Source of the DNA: Rotaria sp. Silwood1
Lineage: Eukaryota > Rotifera > Eurotatoria > Philodinida > Philodinidae
Reading direction: 5' to 3'
Assembly (NCBI GenBank): GCA_905250075.1
Contig: CAJNOP010000001.1
Location: forward strand, 2,161,947 to 2,225,946
DNA: 64,000 nt
The notes under the pieces were generated by a model. The model worked only from the letters and a program-made list of their open reading frames with translations, made no database searches and was not told where the DNA came from. A program made the position numbers and the translations under genes. Below, piece by piece: positions 53,679-64,000 of this stretch (within the stretch, counting starts at the first letter, position 1; each line of letters begins with the position of its first letter).

Positions 53679-55931
53679 TCAAGCATTTCGGTAACTAACT
53701 CGATATATTCTTCTTGAGGCATTATTTAAATCAGTTATTTCTTCTTTTTTCTTGTTTTTAGATGATATTAACAGTAACTTATTCATATGTTTTTTACCAT
53801 CATTAACTTGCTTTGGTTCATCCATACGTTCTGATCGAATTATGATGTATAAAAGTATCGCCCAAACTCCTTCCAGTCCATTACATACAATAAAAAACCA
53901 TGATAAAATGTTTTCAACATCCGCGTTAACAAATGCTAAGACTGAACCAATTAACCATCCTATTCCTTGAGCAACATAAGATGATAATAGTACAAGAACA
54001 AATTGTTTCATTCATTTATATGTATGATGAGGAGATATAGCACGTTGAACATGATTAATAATACGTCTAGTGACAAAAAATATTAGGATGAAATTCAGTA
54101 GAAGAAATATACCGAGAGGTATTGTCATAAAATAATGAAGAATATCTTGAGTAAACCAACAAAGTTTATTTCTATGTAATTGAGTTATATAATAGGATGC
54201 GTTAGAATTGAATTCCACTGCAAAAGAAGTACCGATTATTGAAATACAAAAAGATATAGCTAGTAGTACAAATAGTTTTCGATATGATGGTTCAGAAAAG
54301 AGTCGAACAAATCGAAGATAATTAAAATAACCAAAACTTGTTTTGGTACAAAACATAAAAATTAAAAAGAAATAAACGAAAAACATCAATACACTTGAAC
54401 TTAATAAACATTTTGTTCCATGATCAGGCTTTGCTGGAGTATAAACTGTCATACTAAGGGCAATAAAGAATATAAAAAGAATAGTTGTACTTGCAGATGA
54501 AATCAATGAAAGTAAGTCACGCGCATTCATTGACATAGCAGGATTGAGAAGACAAGTAATAAAGCTATGAATAATAACTGCAATAAAACAGAGAATAGAT
54601 ATTGATAGAAATGTCATTGATGCAATATCTTGAGAAGTGAGATTTGTTGTATTTGCTAGATTCGGTGACCATATAAGAGCAAATGTAAGATAATTACAAA
54701 TACATTCATAACGATTGTAGCTTTTGTTATATTGAAGTTTAGTACAACCAGCTGTATCCCATTTTGAAGTATTAGTATTAAAAAATGAACCTGCATATTG
54801 ATCAGCACTACGTGTTTTATTATCTTCTGAAGGTTGAAAATATAAATAAAGAGTGATTGGCGAATTATTATCTTTTTTCTGCACACCAAATGTGATGACG
54901 GGTGATACAAGAGATTGATTGTTTGAAACATCTAAAGTTTCATATGCCTTAGGTTTAGCCAGTATAAATACGCTAATATTATCAGCATTATTCACTGTTT
55001 CATTATTAATAATAGCTGCCGCAACTATATTTGAATTGATTACACGTATTTTATTAGTTTCATTAAATTCCATTATTTTCTGTATAATTAAGTGAACCTC
55101 CTAAAATAGTAACATTTCTATCTTTCGTTGGTAGTGCGAAAAGGAGCCCTAGTCCTAAGTTAATTGATTCGACACTATGCAATCCATTAACTATGTCATC
55201 AATATCACGAGGTGTTAAAACATCAGGTATATTGGAGTTTAGAGTCAAATTATCAGTCGAACTAAACTATACAAGCAGAGCTTTGGCTTTATCATTTGGA
55301 TCAGTAGAATTATTGTGCAATACAATGATTGAAAGATTCTGTGTATGTATATAAAGAAAAATAATAAGATAAGACAAAAGGTCTTTCATATTATGCCTGC
55401 GCTTCGGATATTGCAATGCATGTATCATTCATCCATCGTACTTGTGACGAGTTTGCACAATTACTAGGTTCCCAAGGACGAGGAATTATGGTAGTTGAAG
55501 TTTTTAAGCTAGTTGTGAAGGTTATAGTGTTGGTATGTGAATAAACACTTATGATATCAGTTGTTAATGAAATGTTTGTGGTAAAAATTGCTAAAATGTA
55601 AGAAGAATTCGAAAAATATGAAGTAAAAAAAGAATTGTGTCTTCATTTTACTGGTTTCAATTGATATCGTTGTTCTATATGTCAATGTTTCAGCTAAAAA
55701 CTATGTTTTATTATTGATAATAGATAAATAAATAAATAAATAAATATTACTTGTGTCTATACTTTCGTCTATTGTGATTTGCATATTTTGTATTAGTAAC
55801 TGTGAATCTTGTATATGATATGCATTGTCTGGGCTATCGTCATTGGCAATGTCACAGTGTAGAATGATACTATTGTATAAAATTATCATCAGATATAAAA
55901 CGCATGATTCTCTACGAATTATTATAGGCAT
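53679..55931 (-). pseudogene. Adhesion GPCR pseudogene, paralog of the gene at 60735-64000
   Basis: Exon-like blocks 55931-55751 (signal peptide), 55693-55652, 55590-55397 and 55338-53679 together cover an adhesion GPCR: leader, CANSSQVRWMNDTC segment, GAIN-like region, GPS, seven TM helices and tail. It carries at least four lesions. A donor reads GC (CAGGCATAA at 55397) where the paralog has CAGGTTTG. An in-frame TAG lies at 55267-55269. A one-base frameshift lies near 55070. A TGA at 54014-54012, between TM5 and TM6, stands where the paralog has CGA (Arg). The GPS is also altered: CICNYLTFAL has lost the His of HL/T and one residue. The frame is otherwise well conserved, so the inactivation looks recent. 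An odd expressed fragment cannot be excluded. Confidence 0.8.
55724..55746. repeat. (TAAA)n microsatellite
   Basis: Five to six TAAA/AAAT units lie directly after the first donor site of the adhesion GPCR pseudogene. Confidence 0.85.
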
Positions 55932-58900
55932 TTTATTAATATTCTTCGATTTACTACTGAAAAAAGAATTCGATAGATGTATGAAGTATAGTTTGAAATT
56001 TGATTCTACTATGAGGTATTTTTTTCAAATTGTCAAGTCAATACATATGTATATTCTGTGTTAGCCATAAAATATGAGCAAAAGAAAAGAACAAGTGTTA
56101 TGATAGATAGTTCGAATAGATACATTTATTAATAAATCATCTTTTAGTATAACACTGATTTTATCTTATAATATTTTCATTTTATTATGAAAATATCAGA
56201 TTTCGTTGGATATAAAAGAAAAATGTTTTTATTTAAATTTAAACTAGATTTGTATGTATGTATATGTTAGACTAGATATGAAATCACGAAGACATGATAT
56301 AAATATATTAGTATTATCAAAACTAATATTTTATTTATATATAAAAGCTTTATACGACGAATCATGATGCAATGATTAAAAAAATGATAAAATGTGACAT
56401 TACTGTGCTTGAAAGAAGAGATAAGATTTCAAATCAATTGTATTTATTTCTATTTCTCTTTTATTTTTAAAATTGTTATCACAAGTAGTCGGATGAAAAA
56501 ATTATTATTATTCAAAGTGTCGTATTTTTGCAAAGAGTGAATAATAACATGTGAAACTCATGTGTAAGTTTATGAATTGCTAATGTGAAAATCAAATGTT
56601 GTGATTAAAAGAAGTAGATTATCAATGAATAATATTGTTCGAATCTAAGCCTTGTTTAACTTTGTTAGATAAAATCTTAAAGTGCATCCTTCTATTTCTA
56701 AAATTGTACTAATATATGACGAAAGAACATATTTGATTAAGAAAAGGAGAAAAAAAAGTTGTAAGAAGGTGATGATTTACGTTTAGACTCATTTGTTGAT
56801 GTGTGTTCTCAAGCAATTTTAATAGTTATATTTACATGTTTTTCATAATGTTAAGAATTTTGTCCTGTAAATGAAGATTAAGTTATATTTAATATGATGA
56901 CAATGTTTTTTCTATGTAGTTTTAAGTTTCAATCTAACGAGGAGAATACCTGAATTGATTAATCACTTTGAAGTCAAGAAAGTGTGAATCATATGGACTC
57001 TAATGAACCATGAATATTCTGACAACAATTCAGATTGTAGCTTATTGTTGTTGAGATATTGCATTTGTCCAATATTTTTGAAATTAATACCATGACCCTC
57101 CTCAGGAACATTATGCCCATAAAGAATAAAAATTTCTCAATGAAAAGTTAGTGAATCATATTTAGAATCATCTTTTTAACAAATCTAAAATGTCCCATGA
57201 CTTCTTCTATCATAAACAAAAACAGTAATAGATTTAAGTGAAAACTAATCTTCTACTGTTGACATTGCTACTGAATTAATGATGATAATTAAGTACATTT
57301 GTGAGTTAAATGTCGTCTAACCTATCACACATAAAAATCCTTAAAAAAATGTAACAGTTGATGAAAAAATAATAAAACATCATGCTTGCTTATTGTTATA
57401 TTTCTTAAAGGAGCTTGCAAAAATTCGATAGCATTGGTTTGGCATCAACATTTGGTATTCTTTCTAAATATGAGTTCAACATTTTTGTAGAATTTCTAGG
57501 TTAGACGTGACGAGTCAACTTTTTCACAAGTCCGTTAATTAAATGTGGACGGACTTTGATGCGCCGAAAATGTCCAAATCAGAAGCGAAAATTATTTCAT
57601 ATATAGCGAATGAAAGAACCTGCATCTTCTCAACAACTTGTGTACTAATGATTCTATTGTTTACAGAAAGTTATTTGTTAACAATAAGTATTTTGATAAT
57701 GGACACTGTGTCAATTTAGGCAATTGTCTCGATTTCTAAGGACAACAGACTTGCAAAATGAAGTCAGTCATTCCTGAATGATTGTTCAGAAATTCAATAT
57801 TTTAATGTTACTTTGTAGAGAACAATGCCGTCTTTAACTCCATGCAAAATGAATCGGAAATATAACGTATGCAATAAAAGAGACTATTGAAGTAAAAAAA
57901 AGTCAATTTTGTCTGTTCAAACTTCATTTTCATACCTCTAAAAGGTTCCTGCATGACACCTAAACAAGAAGTCGTACAAAAATGTTGACTCTATATTCGA
58001 AAACAATACAAAATTTGGATTCTAACCGAACATTTCCCAATTTCTACCGATTCCTGTAAGTGGCTGACAAACAGAGCAGCATTTTTCTTAAATTAATTTT
58101 CAGCCATTTATTCGTTAGAAAGAAAAACAGAAGTAAAATATAAAATTCAACCGTCTTCTTTCGTTGAAAACGATATTAAATCTACTGATATATTTCAAGT
58201 TCATTCGATATCTTTGTGGCACTTGTGAAAATACTTTTAAAATTCTTCAGCTGTTGAGTACATAATAGCAAAGACGTTATATTCAAGGGAATTTTATATA
58301 TATAAATATAAATTATGAGTCAAATCTTCGTGAAAGAAATCAATTTTTTACTTGCTCGCGATGCGAATCATGATTAGCCAATCAAACTCTGCTTATCATT
58401 GAAATTTGTTTTAAATGTCCTATCAATAATTAATCCATCATCAATTGAAATTTAATATCTTAAATTAAAATTGAAGAATAAACAATCCATTACTGACAGT
58501 TATTGTTATGCATAAAGGGGTGTCAAAAAAAAAAGATAAATACTGAATAAAAAGCAATTCATAAACAACGATTGACTGAAAGAAAATGATAGGCACAAAG
58601 GAATTATCTAAGTTGCTGGATGAAAAGTTTCTATTATGGATAGCAGAGAAATATAGAACGTTTGAATATCAGTAAAGTTATGTTCGAAAATATGAATGGA
58701 TATACTTGATGCTCTACAATGATATATAGTGGAAATTTATACAAAAATACCGATGCTTCTTTTACACTGAAGCAATCTGAAAAGTTTCTGTAAACGAAAA
58801 TGAAAAATTATTTAATGTAGGAGAGATAAATCAAATTAGATGTTTTGTTTTTGTATTGAAAAAATAAATGAAGTAGTTGTATAGTTTTAGCAGGACGAGT

Positions 58901-60734
58901 CACACTCGATGCGGCACTAGTATAAATAGTTAGCTTATTCTGTCATCAACATGAATATATGTAAATTATAAAGTAACATTAAATCATTCAAATAAAATTG
59001 TGTACCAGTGATCTAAATTGTCGGAGGTATACTAACAAAGCCAGTGGCTATAAAATTATTATTAATATTTATTATTACTGAAGAACATTTACATAACAAT
59101 ATATATCAACAATAGGACATAGAATGACTTAGTTTTCTTGTTCACTTTATTGTATGTAATAGATTCGAAACCAATATCTACATTTGAGTACGTAGTAAAG
59201 GATGTGAGTGAGTAGAAAGTTATTGCAACTATTAAAAGTTTAGTAATAAGTACATGAACTTAACTATTTGTTGATGAAAATCTCATTCAGATCAGTTTTA
59301 AGACTTGATTACATTTCCATTCAAAAAATGTGTTTGCTTCATTGTACGTGTCTTCATAGACATGGGAGATTTATTCTCTTATTATACTTGTCGATCCATT
59401 ACAATTTCTATTAAGCAATAACTTTATCTGGATCATTACTTCACTAAATTCTTTTGCTGATTTTGATACGTTTAATATACATATATGTTCAACGAACATG
59501 TAGAAATATTGAATCTGTACAAGTATCGTTGAAAATTTCAATGAAATATCTTATTGTTGTAGGCAATTATAATTGTATAAAAAATCTGCACCATGTATAT
59601 TATTTTTCATTTTAGGAAAATCGAAGTTCTAATAGAAATATAAATGTAGATGAATGATATGAGATATGATATATCTTTATTTATACAAAAGAGTCATACA
59701 TGTAGAATTTCCATGCAAGATATAATTCAATTAAAAATAAAAATTTCATAAAAGATTGGTCAGTTTCAAGAATTAAAATAAGATGTCTAAAAGCAATATT
59801 ACTTAGCAACGTAATCTTTCATTGTTTGGTAATCAATTTAAAAATAATTTTCTTTTATTTATGATTAATACAAAGTCTTTACTTTTAGACAGAGATTATA
59901 CTTATATGTATGAATTACAAAAGTAAATATTTCGTCAGCTAATAGTAAACATGTATAGTTCTGAAACATGATGAAAATAGAACAAAAGCACATGTAACAA
60001 CAAAATTGTTTTCATTGAAACTGTAGACGAAGATTATCAATCAAAATTGTACGTAGATTTCACATGTATATTTTTCCCAGGTTTTATTGAAAATATGACA
60101 TTAACAAGTTAGTTAAAGTTTCATTTTTTATCTCAATCTAGTTCACTGAATTTTTCAAAATAAGTGTTCACATATAATTAGTTCTGTAATGCTCACTATT
60201 GACTTGCTCGTAAAATGACTTACTGTATAGTTTGTGTTCATGAAAATGTTTGACATTTATTTTGTTTGATTTTTCATACGGTGCTATACTTTTCCCACTC
60301 CTTAACGTAACTGATTAATAAATAACATGCATCATTTATCATCATTAAATACATTATTTTATCGTTTTATTAGATTATTCAAAGCAAAACAAATGAATGT
60401 TATTTGCAATTGTGAAAAGCATGTAAAAGCGAAATACAAAAAAAATATTTGAATAAGAAACCAAACACAATATGTACTTGTATTACAGATAATTTAGTAT
60501 AAAAGGATTATAAATGATTGTTCTTTCTTCATACGAAAAAACAAATAAAAAAACAGTCTGTCATATGATTTCGGAATGACTGATCAATTATGAAAAGATA
60601 GTGAAAAATGTCAGTTAAACAGTTAAAAACAGTTGAGAATAAAATATTCGTTATACAAAAAAAAAAACAAAACAAAACAAAAATGACTAGACAAAATATT
60701 TGTTTATGTAATAGAATCAGGAATAAAAGTTCAT
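55932..60734. other. 4.8 kb intergenic between adhesion GPCR paralogs
   Basis: AT-rich DNA without a supported gene. It contains a diverged inverted repeat (57430-58040, listed separately). Minor open frames at 55825-56064 and 60529-60738 are not credible genes. The left end should hold the promoter of the pseudogene and the right end the 3' UTR of the intact paralog. Confidence 0.45.
57430..58040. repeat. 600-bp diverged inverted repeat
   Basis: Left arm from about 57430, right arm to about 58040, centred near 57735. The best pair is gagttcaacatttttgtaga (about 57472) against gtacaaaaatgttgactcta on the right (about 57973). Inner blocks around 57655-57705 pair more weakly with 57780-57840. 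Confidence 0.5.
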
Positions 60735-63700
60735 TCACAATGATGAAATAACTTGTTCGTTCACTGACAAATCAATACTTATATCGTCACTTAGATTATC
60801 GAATACATTTACCGATTCTTTACGTACATTTCGTTCTACAACTTCCGCTTCCTCTATTCTTGCACTACTTCGTCTACGATCATCTTCACCAAATCGTTTC
60901 TCATATTTGCGTGCTCTAATACTAGACGATCTCGTAATTTCAATAGCAGCTGTAACACGTTTTTGTTCATCTATTCGTTGTGATAGAATAACAAAATAGA
61001 GAAGTATAGACCAAACACCTTCCAATCCATTGAATACAATAAAAAACCATTCTAAAACTTCTCCAGCTGTTGGACTCACAAATGAGATAAATGGACCAAA
61101 TAACCATCCAATACCTTGTGTAACACAAGATGAGAGTAAAACTAGAACACATCGTTTCATTCGTTCATATGTTTGATGTACAGTTGTAGCATTTCGAACA
61201 TGATTTATAATATGCTTAGCAACAAAAAAGATTGTGATGAAATTAGCCAGAAGAAATATACATATTGGTATTGTCATAAAATAATAGACAACATCTCGAG
61301 TAAACCAACAAAGTCTGTATGGATATAATTGAGTAATATTGAATGATGAATTAGAATTAAAACCAGCTGCAAAAGAAACCCAAGTTATAGAGAAAAAAAA
61401 TGAAATAATAAGTAAACTGAATAGTCGACGCAATGACGGTTGAGGGAAGAGATGAACAAAGCGAAGATAATTGAAATAACCAATACTTGTTTTGGTACAA
61501 AACATAAAAATTAAAAAGAAATAAACAACAAACATTAATACACTTGAACTTAGAAAACATTTCGTTTCTTTTTCAGATGATGTTTGAGTATAAACTGTCA
61601 TTCCAAGTGAAATGTAGAATATAAAAAGAATAGTTGTACTTGCACATGATATTAATGGGAGTATATTACTGGCTTGAAAATGCATTAATGGATTAGAAAC
61701 TCGAACATAAATAGCATGAATTATAGTAGCTAAAAAGCACACAACAGACATTGATTGAAATACAAGTGATGCAATATCAGCTGCACGTAGAGCACGTCCA
61801 TATGATCCTAGTAATGATTGTGGTAGCCAAATCAAAGCAAACGAAGTAAGATGATTACAACTACATTCATATCGATCGAATGTTTCGTTGAAATGAGGAT
61901 TAGTACAACCCGTTTCGTCCCACCGAGAACTATTGATATCATAAAATGAACATAGATATGTGGCACTTACATTGGGTTTATATTCTGGCAATACTTTGAA
62001 ATACAAAGAAATATTCAATAGGTTCGCTGGAGAACCAAGACGTTTTACTGAGCCAACAATTAATGATGACGCCAACGATTTATTCGTCGTATTATCGATA
62101 GTTTCGTACATAGACGGTTTATCGATAATGAACATTTTCAGAGATATGACATTCAATAATGATTCCTCAGCGACTATAGCAGCAACAGAAAACTGGGAAT
62201 TTAATACGGACCGTTCTGTTGAATTCCTAACGAGTTCACCACCGGCTTCGCGCTGAAATCTAGCACCCAACACAATGTCATCTCCGGTTTTACTCAATTC
62301 TTGAGCAACAAGAAAAGAGGTCGTGGAATTCACGGTGATACTGATATCATTTAATTTATCAAGTACCTCATCGATTTTACTCACTGTAACACTATTATTG
62401 GAGCTGGTTGATACATTGGAACTGCCACTTGACGACACATACAACGAGAGAGCATTGGCTAAATCGACGGAACTAGCATTATCACTATTCAATATTGCCG
62501 CTGACAATTCCTACCAATGAAACAAACATTCGATAACAATAACGAAGACTCATGAGCAAACCTGTCCAGCATTAGCAGAAACACATGTTCCATTAGCTAA
62601 CGCTACTTGGGAAGAATTACTACAGGCATCAGGAGTATAAACCGTACTCCTTGTGGTCGTTATTGTACTTGTCGATGACGAACTAGTAGTAGTTGTGCTT
62701 GTACTAGATAATATAATAGTCTCTGAGGTAACAGCAGAGGCTGTTGTCACTTCTGTTGTATCTGTAGTGCTATTTGAGAGTCCTGATGATGAGTTTGCGG
62801 ACCAAGTGAGAGCAAAAGGTGTTAAATGATTACAACTACATTCGTATCGATCTTGTTGTATGTTGTGAAAAGGTACAGTACAACCGGTTTCTTGCCAACG
62901 AGAATTACTGCTATTATAAAACGAGCATAGATATGTGGCAGTTACATTGGGTTGATACTCAGGTAATATTTTGAAATACAAAGAAATATTTACTGAATTG
63001 GACGCAGAATTCAGGCGTCCTACGGAGGTAATAATTACTGATGACGCCAAGAACTTTTTCGTTGTGTTGTCAATATTTTGGTAAATAATGGGTTTATCAA
63101 TTATAAGCATTTTGAGAGATGTGAGATTTACGAAAGATTCTGCCGCAATGATAGCGGCAACTGAAAAACTGGAATTTAGTATGGACTGTTCCGTTGAATT
63201 TTTAACAGATTGGCCACCTGAATTACGTTGAAATCTAGCACCCAAAATGATGTCGTCTCGTGTTTCACTTGATTCTTGAGCAATTAGAAATGAGGCGTTA
63301 GAATCAATCGTGATAGTGATATTATTTAGTTTAGTAAGTATTTCATCAATTTTACTGACCGTGACAGTGTTATTAGAGATGCTTGATAGATTTAAATTTG
63401 CAATGGATGAGAAATACAACGAAAGAGCATTGGCTAAATCGGTCGAACTAGCATTAGCATTGTTTAATATTGCAGCTGACAATTCCTAGGAACCAAACAA
63501 ACGTTCGCTACTAATCATAAAGATTTATGATCAAACCTGTCCAATACTAGCAATAACACATGTTCCATTAGCTAAAGCAACTTGGAATTGGTTAGCGCAA
63601 CGATCAGGAGTATATGCTGTAGTAGTTGTAGTTGTTAGTGCACGGGTCGATGACGTAGTACTTGATGTAGAAGTATGTGAGATCGAAATAGTTGTAAATG

Positions 63701-64000
63701 TCGTTGTTGATGTTGACGTTGTTAATGTTGTGGTTGTTGATGTAGACGTAGATGTTGTTAACGTTGATGTAGTTGAGCTTGCCGTTGTGGTTGTGCTCTC
63801 CCTGGTAGTTGTTGTTGATGAGGTTATTGATGTTGTGGTGGTTGTAGTCTCCGTAGTAGTTGTGGACGTGGAGGTCGCTGTGGTTGTCGTGGTTGTAGTC
63901 TCCGTAGTGGTTGTTGATGAGGAGGTCGCTGTGGTTGTCGTGGTTGTAGTCTCCGTAGTGGTTGTTGATGTGGAGGTCGCTGTGGTTGTCGTGGTTGTAG
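60735..64000 (-). CDS. Adhesion GPCR with tandem GAIN-GPS modules and mucin-like linkers (5' end beyond the window)
   Basis: Large plasma-membrane adhesion receptor, partial. Exons in the window: 64000-63537 (open at the edge), 63485-62562 and 62510-60735, joined in phase 0 by 51-bp introns. The first encodes a Thr-rich stretch and a CANQFQVALANGTC segment. The second encodes a GAIN-like domain (LSAAILNNANASS), a GPS-type CSCNHLTPFALTW, another Ser/Thr-rich linker and a CSNSSQVALANGTC segment. The third repeats the GAIN-like domain and has a GPS CSCNHLTSFALIW with an intact HL/T cleavage point, directly before TM1. Seven TM helices follow (TM6 near CVTQGIGWLFGP, TM7 near FNGLEGVWSILLYFVI), then a charged tail of ~75 aa ending NEQVISSL. 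The frame is open throughout, in contrast to its pseudogene paralog. Ligand and G-protein coupling are unknown. Confidence 0.85.
63860..64000. repeat. 51-bp coding minisatellite (Thr-rich)
   Basis: The segment gaggtcgctgtggttgtcgt recurs at about 63871, 63922 and 63973, giving a 51-bp period that equals 17 codons and keeps frame. It encodes a mucin-like Thr repeat with one Ala, a Ser and a Glu per unit. The array continues beyond the window edge. Confidence 0.8.

Noticed and set aside
54012-55073. Stop codons in the adhesion GPCR copy as reassigned or read-through codons
   Set aside because: Other genes in the window use TAA, TAG and TGA normally, and the copy also has a frameshift and a broken donor, so pseudogenisation is simpler.

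Overview
The window is eukaryotic, AT-rich animal DNA. Genes are split by many short GT-AG introns, mostly 42 to 60 bases, with a few introns of 0.6 to 2.1 kb. The gene content is that of a bilaterian: a peptide-type GPCR, a nicotinic receptor subunit, adhesion GPCRs, HPS4, RAD54L2, SEC23, CLPP and HP1. The composition, tiny introns and compact genes suggest a bdelloid rotifer (Rotaria-like). That assignment is an inference and cannot be proven from this window.

Layout. Positions 1-9445 hold no gene I can support, but carry three long imperfect inverted repeats. A class A GPCR follows (9446-12905, +), then a small His/Gly-rich gene (13410-13658, +), a Cys-rich type II membrane protein (14738-16129, +), mitochondrial CLPP (17358-16329, -), an unrecognised two-exon gene (17597-18344, +) and a coiled-coil gene (19780-18397, -). 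At 22732-24582 lies a foldback-like palindrome of about 163-bp repeats, six in each orientation, with an assembly gap inside. Next come RAD54L2/ARIP4 (26082-32393, +), HPS4 (34004-39652, +), a small type I membrane protein (39855-40611, +), an alpha-type nicotinic receptor subunit (43410-40842, -), SEC23 (52095-45477, -) and an HP1 chromobox gene (52261-53060, +) head-to-head with SEC23. The right end has two adhesion GPCR paralogs on the minus strand: a broken copy (55931-53679) and an open-reading copy with at least two GAIN-GPS modules that runs off the right edge (64000-60735).

The genes are unrelated housekeeping, signalling and membrane genes and form no operon-like system. CLPP acts in mitochondria, SEC23 in COPII vesicle budding, HPS4 in lysosome-related organelle biogenesis, and HP1 and RAD54L2 on chromatin. 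The most notable observations are: a nicotinic-type subunit whose pore entrance has the Pro/Ser/Lys pattern of anion channels in place of the Gly/Glu/Lys of cation channels; the tandem GAIN-GPS adhesion GPCR beside its multiply disabled paralog; and the abundance of long diverged inverted repeats in introns and intergenic DNA.

Exon boundaries were read by eye and checked by reading-frame continuity. No transcript evidence, alignment software or database search was available.
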